Below, piece after piece: positions 14,979-19,968 of a stretch of 19,968 bases of DNA. The stretch is from Pseudomonadota bacterium (GTDB lineage Bacteria; Desulfobacterota; Desulfobulbia; Desulfobulbales; DAOVYS01). Position 1 is the first letter of the stretch, and the number at the start of each line of letters is the position of its first letter. Below the pieces are notes generated by a model. That model was not told where the DNA came from. It did no database searches and worked only from the letters and a program-made list of their open reading frames with translations. Location of the stretch: positions 1 through 19,968 of the forward strand of contig DAOVYS010000019.1 in the NCBI GenBank assembly GCA_030635485.1, given 5' to 3'. Position numbers and translations under genes: made by a program.

Positions 14979-15073
14979 GAATATCGAATGTCGAATAAAG
15001 AATATTGAACCGCATAAGTGCAGTTTGAAAAATATTTCGACAGTCGAATAACAAATAACGAATAACGAATGAC
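14979..15073 (+). repeat. Heptad-repeat tract (two blocks of four GAATNNN units)
   Basis: Block 1 (14979-15006) holds units GAATATC, GAATGTC, GAATAAA, GAATATT. Block 2 (15046-15073) holds GAATAAC, AAATAAC, GAATAAC, GAATGAC. They are in 7-base phase within each block and separated by about 39 bases. The start codon of the ExeA-like gene (15069) lies inside the last unit. The pattern recalls short tandem heptanucleotide repeats known from cyanobacteria and other bacteria, and is the same type as at 9194-9221. Confidence 0.65.
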
Positions 15074-15887
15074 AACAGTAAAACTTTTTGAGAGTGTAAG
15101 AAAATCATTTCGCGACACGCTGGACACGGATCTTTTTTTCAGAACACGGCAGCACGAAGAGGCCCTTGTGAAAATCCGGCTCGGAATCCAGGACCGCCAC
15201 GCACTTATCCTTATTTCCGGACGATCAGGCACAGGTAAAACCCTGGTTGCTCAGGCAGCCCTTCGCTCGATGGATCCGTACGATTTTGAACCCTGCTTTG
15301 TCTTTGTTCACCCAGGTATGGGAAAGGGTCCGCTTCTTGGATCAATACTCAGGGAGCTGGATGTTGAAAACGTGGCCCGTTTTACCAATGATCGTGTGGC
15401 TCAGATCCAGGAAGAGGCTCTCTCCCTGTTTTCCATGGGTCGAAGGCTGGTAATTGTTATAGATGAGGCCCATTTTCTAAAAAGTGATGGACTGCACATA
15501 CTGCGCACTCTTTCAAACCTGGAAACTGAAAGGCAGAAAATCGTAACAGTTCTGCTTGTTGCGGAAAAATCCCTGCCGCGCCGGTTAAATGCGCCATCCT
15601 ACGCATCTCTCAGGGGCAGGATCACCTTTACCGTTAATCTGCGCCCCCTGTCGGCCAAAGAAACCGAGCAGTATATCAAATACCGTCTTTTAAAAGGAGG
15701 TGCTTCGTCGAATCTGGTTTCAAAGGAGGCGTGTCTTACGGCCTACCGTTTAAGCGGCGGGATTCCACGGGAGATCAACAGGCTTATGTACAATTCTCTG
15801 ATTGAGGCCATGATAAAAGATGAAACAATGATTTCCACAAGCATTGTTCAGGCCGCTGATATGAAAATCGGTGTTTCTCATGGGTAA
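15069..15887 (+). CDS. ExeA/GspA-like AAA ATPase
   Basis: This 272-residue protein has an ExeA-type AAA fold: Walker A GRSGTGKT (51-58), Walker B LVIVIDEAH with D132 and E133, then LRTLSNLETERQKIVTVLLV and the arginine-rich SLRGRITFTVNLRPLSAKET. The C-terminal lid ends around SGGIPREINRLMYNSLIEA. ExeA/GspA proteins help assemble secretin complexes in type II secretion; MshM-type relatives act with pili; others are transposition helpers (TnsC/IstB-like). No peptidoglycan-binding domain or membrane anchor follows, so this is the short cytosolic form. No secretion or transposase genes are visible, so the role here is open. No Shine-Dalgarno precedes the start, which lies in a heptad repeat. Its end overlaps the next small ORF. 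Confidence 0.88.
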   Translation: MTTVKLFESVRKSFRDTLDTDLFFRTRQHEEALVKIRLGIQDRHALILISGRSGTGKTLVAQAALRSMDPYDFEPCFVFVHPGMGKGPLLGSILRELDVENVARFTNDRVAQIQEEALSLFSMGRRLVIVIDEAHFLKSDGLHILRTLSNLETERQKIVTVLLVAEKSLPRRLNAPSYASLRGRITFTVNLRPLSAKETEQYIKYRLLKGGASSNLVSKEACLTAYRLSGGIPREINRLMYNSLIEAMIKDETMISTSIVQAADMKIGVSHG

Positions 15888-16086
15888 GCTGAGTCGGTTG
15901 CGCATGATGAGATGTCAGGATGTCCGGAAGCGAGAAAGTATTAACCAGAGGGAATTTGATGTTCTATTTGGTGATGGTTTGAAAAAGGTGCTAATCAAAG
16001 ATAATAAATATGAGTCCGGTCCGGTTCGGGAGAGTAGAGCTTACGATTTTCTCGCCGCTAATGTCCTGCCGGATCAGGAGTTTTGA
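15880..16086 (+). CDS. Small unknown basic protein (68-71 residues)
   Basis: I do not recognise the family. From ATG 15880 it gives 68 residues; a GTG at 15871 would give 71. The N-terminal third is basic (KLSRLRMMRCQDVRKRES) and the rest is mixed charge with LFGDGLKKVLIKDN and YDFLAANVLPDQEF. No membrane segment or signal is seen. It overlaps the end of the ExeA-like gene by 8 bases and its TGA directly touches the next ATG (16087). An AGGAG at its 3' end serves as ribosome-binding site for the next gene. Tight packing argues that it is translated, but it might also be a decayed or chance frame. Confidence 0.5.
   Translation: MGKLSRLRMMRCQDVRKRESINQREFDVLFGDGLKKVLIKDNKYESGPVRESRAYDFLAANVLPDQEF
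16076..16080 (+). promoter_or_regulatory. Strong ribosome-binding site of the AMP nucleosidase-like gene
   Basis: AGGAG sits 6 bases before the ATG at 16087, within the last codons of the small upstream ORF. It fixes the start of the AMP nucleosidase-like gene and is one of the clearest Shine-Dalgarno sequences in the window. Confidence 0.75.
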
Positions 16087-16872
16087 ATGGCATTAAAGGA
16101 ACACGAATACATAAGACAGACTTTAGAGAGATATACTAACTGCAGACTGGAGGATTTTTGTGAACATCTGCTTATCACGAATTTCAGACAGTATATCAAC
16201 CGGTTTCAAAAAAAAACAAAAGGAGAATTGTCAGAGGGCAACTTTCTTATTGTAAATGCCAAAGAGTTGAACTGTACTATGATTGATTTTGGCATCGGTT
16301 CTCCCCAAGCAGCCTTGCTTATAAACTGCCTCGCCTATTTGGATGATCTTAAATCAGTCATCATGCTCGGTATGTGCGGCGGGATAGATGACATTCTTGA
16401 GGTTGGAGATTTTATTATTCCTTCCGCAGCCATCCGCGGCGAAGGAACGAGCAGACATTATATCCCTCCGGAATTCCCGGCTATTCCAGCATCTTCAGTA
16501 AACAGGTACTGTATCGGGGCTGTTCGAAAATTCAGCCGGGATCCCAGGTGCGGGATCGTTTACACGACCGACAGGCGATTATGGGAGTTTGACGAGGAGT
16601 TTGTTGAATACTTGAGGCAGCAGAGAATACTTGCCATAGATATGGAACTTGCAACGCTTTTTTCCGTGGCCTATCATTATGAGATTCCTATTGGTTCCAT
16701 CATGCTGGTATCGGACATGCCCCTTCAGAGACGAGGCATAAAAGACAGGAAGCTCCATGATGATATCTATTTGGAACATATGGAAATACACTTAGATATT
16801 GCCATGGATGCAATTGAACATATTAATTCAAAATGGAGCGAAGTGGAAAGAAAGCTTACCAGTGAATGGTAA
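16087..16872 (+). CDS. AMP nucleosidase-like purine nucleosidase (nucleoside phosphorylase superfamily)
   Basis: AMP nucleosidase splits AMP into adenine and ribose 5-phosphate in the cytoplasm. This 261-residue protein matches the short AMP nucleosidases of Bacteroidetes and deltaproteobacteria rather than the long two-domain E. coli Amn. Visible motifs are FGIGSPQAALLINCLAYLDD, MLGMCGGIDDILEVGDFIIP, AAIRGEGTSRHYIPPEFPAI, VYTTDRRLWEFDEEF, AIDMELATLFSVAYHYEIPI and MLVSDMP. In this superfamily the glutamate of the DMELA motif contacts ribose and the aspartate of VSDMP contacts the base. Length is normal for the short form. It is coupled to the small ORF and ExeA-like gene upstream. AMP as substrate is inferred from motif similarity; another nucleotide or nucleoside cannot be excluded. 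Confidence 0.85.
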   Translation: MALKEHEYIRQTLERYTNCRLEDFCEHLLITNFRQYINRFQKKTKGELSEGNFLIVNAKELNCTMIDFGIGSPQAALLINCLAYLDDLKSVIMLGMCGGIDDILEVGDFIIPSAAIRGEGTSRHYIPPEFPAIPASSVNRYCIGAVRKFSRDPRCGIVYTTDRRLWEFDEEFVEYLRQQRILAIDMELATLFSVAYHYEIPIGSIMLVSDMPLQRRGIKDRKLHDDIYLEHMEIHLDIAMDAIEHINSKWSEVERKLTSEW

Positions 16873-16911
16873 CCCATTTTAAATTCGTAATCCCCCCCCA
16901 GCAGCATCTTC

Positions 16912-18933
16912 ATGCAAGTTTTTAGGATCACAACAGAATTCACTCCAGCCGGCGATCAGCCCGATGCTATTGAAAAATTGAGCCGTGGGATCAGGTCCGG
17001 GGCCAGAGACCAGGTGCTTCTCGGGGTGACGGGGTCGGGTAAGACATTTACCATGGCCCAGGTCATTGGGGATACCGGACGTCCAGCCCTGATCATTGCG
17101 CCGAATAAGACCCTTGCGGCACAGCTGTTCAGTGAATTCAAGAGTCTTTTCCCGGACAATGCGGTTGAGTACTTTGTGAGCTATTATGACTATTATCAAC
17201 CCGAAGCCTATATTCCCCAGTCGGATACCTACATTGAAAAGGACTCTGCTATAAACGAGGCAATTGACAAGATGCGCCATTCGGCCACGCGTTCGCTCTT
17301 GACCAGGAAGGATGTGATTATTGTGGCAAGTGTTTCCTGCATATACGGCCTTGGGTCTCCTGACGAATACCAAAACATGCACCTATTCCTGAAACAGGGG
17401 GAAGATTATCCCTTGGAGGAGATCAAGCGGCGGCTCGTTTATATGCTCTATGAGCGAAACGACCTTTCGTTTTTTAGGGGAACGTTCCGGGTACGGGGCG
17501 ATGTTTTAGAGATCTTTCCCGCATATGAAGATAAGCAGGCTGTTCGAGTGGAATTCTTTGGCGATACTATTGACAGGATAACCATTGTTGACCCTCTTCG
17601 CGGAAAGGTCCTGAAACAGGAAAAGGAACTCACGATTTTCCCGGGCAGCCACTTTGTAACATCCGGAGAACGGCTCAAGGTCGCGGTCGCCGGAATAAGG
17701 GAGGAATTAAAGGATCGCGTCCGTTTTTTTGAGAAAAACAACCGGCTCGTGGAGGCCCAGAGGCTTGAACAGCGTACCCTGTTTGACCTTGAGATGATCG
17801 AGGAGCTTGGCTACTGCAACGGAATCGAGAATTACAGCCGCCACCTGACCGGAAGAGATCCCGGTGAACCGCCGCCAACCCTGCTGGACTATTTTCCTGA
17901 TGATTTTATTCTGTTCATCGATGAAAGCCACATTGGAGTGCCTCAATTACACTCCATGTATAAAGGCGATCAGTCACGAAAGAGTACGCTTGTGGAATTC
18001 GGATTCAGACTACCCTCAGCCCTTGACAACAGGCCATTGAAGTTTGAAGAATTTGATAAACGTGTTAATCGGATTGTCTATGTCTCAGCCACGCCGGCTG
18101 AATTTGAGCTGGACCGAGCAGAGGGAAGGGTTGTGGAGCAGATTATAAGGCCTACCGGTCTCATGGACCCGGTTGTCGAGGTGCGGTCTGCTAAAGACCA
18201 GGTGGACGACCTGCTGGCTGAAGTTCGAGAACGGTCCGATCGGGGGGAGGCCGTGCTCGTTACCACACTTACAAAGCGGATGGCAGAGGATCTTACCGAG
18301 TATTATCAAAAACTTGGCGTAAAGGTCAGATATCTTCATTCCGACATCAAGACCCTGGAGCGTGTGGAAGTTGTAAGAGATTTGAGAAGACTTGAATTCA
18401 ACGTGCTTATAGGAATCAATCTCCTGCGCGAGGGGTTGGACATCCCCGAGGTCTCTCTGGTCGCGATTCTTGACGCGGACAAGGAGGGATTTTTAAGAAG
18501 CGAGCGTTCCCTGATCCAGACCTGCGGTCGTGCTGCCAGAAACGTGGATGGCAGGGTGATTCTGTACGCAGACCGTGTGACGAATTCCATGCAGCGCACA
18601 ATTGAGGAGACCGGCCGGCGCAGGATGATCCAGGCGGAATTCAATGAGGCGCACGGCATCACACCGACCACAATCAAATCAAGTATCAAAAACATCCTGG
18701 AGTCGGTCTATGAACAGGATTATCCAACAGTTGAACTGGAGACAGCGGAAACGGGTGGTGAATATTCATTTGATCTTGACTTTTTTGTCAGTGATCCAAA
18801 GGAATTGCGCAAAGAGATAAAGGGGCTTGAAAAGAAAATGAAAGAGGCTGCAAAGGCGCTCGACTTTGAAGAGGCTGCCGTGCTTCGCGATCAGATCGGA
18901 ATGCTCAGGGAAAAAGAGCTTAAATGGATGTAA
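16912..18933 (+). CDS. uvrB: Excinuclease ABC subunit B
   Basis: UvrB is the central helicase-like subunit of nucleotide excision repair: it takes over damaged DNA from UvrA and recruits UvrC. The 673-residue length is typical. Residues 38-45 are Walker A GVTGSGKT; the beta-hairpin that inserts at lesions includes YFVSYYDYYQPEAYIPQSDT; the DEAD-like box is LFIDESHIGVPQLHSMYKGD; helicase motifs follow in LLREGLDIPEVSLVAILDAD and IQTCGRAARNVDG. The C-terminal UVR domain is at about 633-670 (LEKKMKEAAKALDFEEAAVL). All key motifs look intact. No Shine-Dalgarno or LexA-type box was seen in the 39-base gap upstream, which instead contains a run of eight C (16892-16899). It overlaps the next gene by 10 bases. 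Confidence 0.98.
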   Translation: MQVFRITTEFTPAGDQPDAIEKLSRGIRSGARDQVLLGVTGSGKTFTMAQVIGDTGRPALIIAPNKTLAAQLFSEFKSLFPDNAVEYFVSYYDYYQPEAYIPQSDTYIEKDSAINEAIDKMRHSATRSLLTRKDVIIVASVSCIYGLGSPDEYQNMHLFLKQGEDYPLEEIKRRLVYMLYERNDLSFFRGTFRVRGDVLEIFPAYEDKQAVRVEFFGDTIDRITIVDPLRGKVLKQEKELTIFPGSHFVTSGERLKVAVAGIREELKDRVRFFEKNNRLVEAQRLEQRTLFDLEMIEELGYCNGIENYSRHLTGRDPGEPPPTLLDYFPDDFILFIDESHIGVPQLHSMYKGDQSRKSTLVEFGFRLPSALDNRPLKFEEFDKRVNRIVYVSATPAEFELDRAEGRVVEQIIRPTGLMDPVVEVRSAKDQVDDLLAEVRERSDRGEAVLVTTLTKRMAEDLTEYYQKLGVKVRYLHSDIKTLERVEVVRDLRRLEFNVLIGINLLREGLDIPEVSLVAILDADKEGFLRSERSLIQTCGRAARNVDGRVILYADRVTNSMQRTIEETGRRRMIQAEFNEAHGITPTTIKSSIKNILESVYEQDYPTVELETAETGGEYSFDLDFFVSDPKELRKEIKGLEKKMKEAAKALDFEEAAVLRDQIGMLREKELKWM

Positions 18934-19598
18934 AAAGAGATTTCTTATACAGGCTTTCCCTTGTTCTGACCCCGCCGGTCTACACCATTCTGACGAGGTT
19001 GTTGTTTGCGACGTGCAGGATAACCGAAAACAATCGGGAGTATTGGGACCGCTGCTCAAAAGCAGGTCCTGTTATTTCCGCATTCTGGCATTATGGAATC
19101 AGCTATTCGATTCACCTGGCCAGGGGTAAACAATGGGTGGCCATGGTGAGCAGCAGCAGAGATGGTGAATATATTGCACGGATTCTTGAATGGATGGGAT
19201 ATGAGACGGTCAGAGGATCAAGGACAAGGGGCGGATTGGGCGCCCTGAAAAAAATGATGTCACGTATAAGAGAGGGAATAAACGGCGCCATTGTTGCTGA
19301 CGGCTCCCAGGGTCCGCCGCGTAAAGTCCAGGCCGGCGCGATTCTCCTTGCTTCAAGAACCGGGACACCGATAATACCCATGGCCTGGGCCGCAGACAGA
19401 CATATTAGATTCAACAGCTGGGACCGGACCATTCTGCCTAAGCCCTTTGCCCGAATCTCGCTATGGTACGGTGAACCGCTTGAGGTCCCTGCTGATCTCG
19501 GTTCGGAAGAGGTGGAAAAATACCGGGTTGAGCTTGAAGACCGGTTGAACACCGCCTATTCAAGGGCATGGAATGACTTTGGGAAGGAAGAGCATTGA
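18924..19598 (+). CDS. DUF374 lysophospholipid acyltransferase-family protein
   Basis: This 224-residue protein belongs to the DUF374 branch of the LPLAT acyltransferases, probably moving a fatty acyl chain onto a lipid A-like or phospholipid precursor at the inner membrane. Visible motifs are AFWHYGISYSIHL (H56 in the catalytic position), VSSSRDGEYIARIL (75-88), ETVRGSRTRGGLGAL, and the ADGSQGPPRKVQAGAILLAS block, then TGTPIIPMAW. The hydrophobic N-terminus (about 8-30) may insert in the membrane. Its ATG lies within the last codons of uvrB, so translation is coupled. This uvrB neighbourhood is probably accidental; the reaction and substrate are by family only. Confidence 0.87.
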   Translation: MDVKRDFLYRLSLVLTPPVYTILTRLLFATCRITENNREYWDRCSKAGPVISAFWHYGISYSIHLARGKQWVAMVSSSRDGEYIARILEWMGYETVRGSRTRGGLGALKKMMSRIREGINGAIVADGSQGPPRKVQAGAILLASRTGTPIIPMAWAADRHIRFNSWDRTILPKPFARISLWYGEPLEVPADLGSEEVEKYRVELEDRLNTAYSRAWNDFGKEEH

Positions 19599-19834
19599 GT
19601 CATGAAGGTGGGCACAGCCCATCCCACCCCACCATTTTGTTGAATGGATATACAAAATTAAATTTCGATCTTCGCAGTATCTGCGCATAATTTCTTCCTG
19701 TTTTTTCGATTCATTACCTTGCAGGCTTTCTTCCTCATATGGAAGGTATTGGCTTTCTGGTGCGGTGCGGGAATGAATATCACTAATGGCTGAGCCTGGG
19801 TAGCGCCACAGGTCCTCCAGGATAAGGACCTTTA
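19599..19834. other. Gene-free stretch with a degenerate ORF
   Basis: Nothing certain is encoded here. Just after the acyltransferase stop a small hairpin TGGGC-ACA-GCCCA (19609-19621) could help end transcription. On the minus strand an ORF of 105 codons (19877-19560) runs through the region; it starts with GTG inside the MITE-like repeat and ends inside the acyltransferase gene. Its first half (GLKVLILEDLWRYPGSAISD) is protein-like but I do not recognise a family. I treat it as a possible gene remnant. Confidence 0.4.
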
Positions 19835-19968
19835 GGCCATCTTGAATAATTGTCTTTTCGTCCGATTTCGGCGTCACAGTGAAAATGAAAAATGCTCACA
19901 TATCCCTAATATGCGGAGTTTATGCCCGAATGGGTGCTTTTTCATTTTCACTGTTCCTTGACCTCGAA
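19835..19968. repeat. MITE-like palindromic element, copy 2 (cut by window end)
   Basis: Begins GGCC then ATCTTGAATAATT (19839-19851), as in copy 1, and runs to the window edge before the right terminal repeat. About 129 of 134 positions match copy 1 in manual alignment. Here the inner stem is better preserved: the 16-base arms at 19877-19892 (CAGTGAAAATGAAAAA) and 19938-19953 are perfectly complementary, while copy 1 has three changes in the left arm. This suggests copy 2 is closer to the parent form. Confidence 0.8.

Noticed and set aside
15069..15887. Transposition helper ATPase (IstB/TnsC type)
   Set aside because: No transposase or terminal repeats lie next to it, and the motif pattern fits ExeA better.
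15069..16872. A complete nucleotide-depleting defence system
   Set aside because: The nucleosidase resembles housekeeping AMP nucleosidases, and there is no sensor, toxin pair, recombinase or neighbouring defence gene to support it. Kept only as a low-certainty finding.

Overview
The window looks like chromosomal DNA of a strictly anaerobic deltaproteobacterium (Desulfobacterota, most like Desulfobacterales). This rests on gene content and style: a very large 2-hydroxyacyl-CoA dehydratase activase-like protein, an ECF sigma/anti-sigma pair, an HDOD-histidine kinase-receiver hybrid, an ExeA-like ATPase, roughly 50% GC, and several kinds of intergenic palindromic repeats. No rRNA, tRNA, CRISPR array, phage or transposase gene was seen. 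The taxonomy is inferred, not proven.

Layout. (1) 1-1841, minus strand: an ECF sigma factor gene followed by its probable anti-sigma factor gene, with a candidate ECF-type promoter upstream and an intrinsic terminator downstream. (2) 2087-4732, plus strand: a NodU/CmcH-type carbamoyltransferase, then, after a 110-bp palindrome, two small membrane proteins (SxtJ-like and a 50-residue DUF5989-like protein). These form a recognisable cassette of unknown product. (3) 4792-9192: a 1466-residue activase-like protein carrying two ASKHA activase halves on one chain plus a C-terminal DUF2229/HgdB-like part. (4) 9193-9968: a MITE-like repeat set inside a heptad-repeat tract, a small hypothetical gene, and an 80-bp palindrome. 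(5) 9969-14955: thiL, then a HDOD-histidine kinase-receiver protein overlapping a MinD/FlhG-type ATPase with an N-terminal HTH-like segment. (6) 15069-19598: an ExeA-like AAA ATPase, a tiny unknown ORF and an AMP nucleosidase-like gene, packed tightly; then uvrB overlapping a DUF374 acyltransferase gene. (7) 19599-19968: non-coding or decayed sequence and a second copy of the MITE-like element, cut by the window edge.

How the genes relate: the sigma/anti-sigma pair is a self-contained stress or envelope response module. The carbamoyltransferase cassette probably modifies a secreted or membrane-bound product, with the two small membrane proteins as partners. The kinase/MinD overlap suggests a signalling and positioning unit. 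thiL, uvrB and the acyltransferase are housekeeping genes. The most unusual points are the pseudo-dimeric activase with one apparently degenerate ATP site, the long RNA-like palindrome inside the carbamoyltransferase cassette, the nested heptad/MITE repeats, and the ExeA-orphan ORF-AMP nucleosidase arrangement. I do not see a clear-cut new defence or mobile system.
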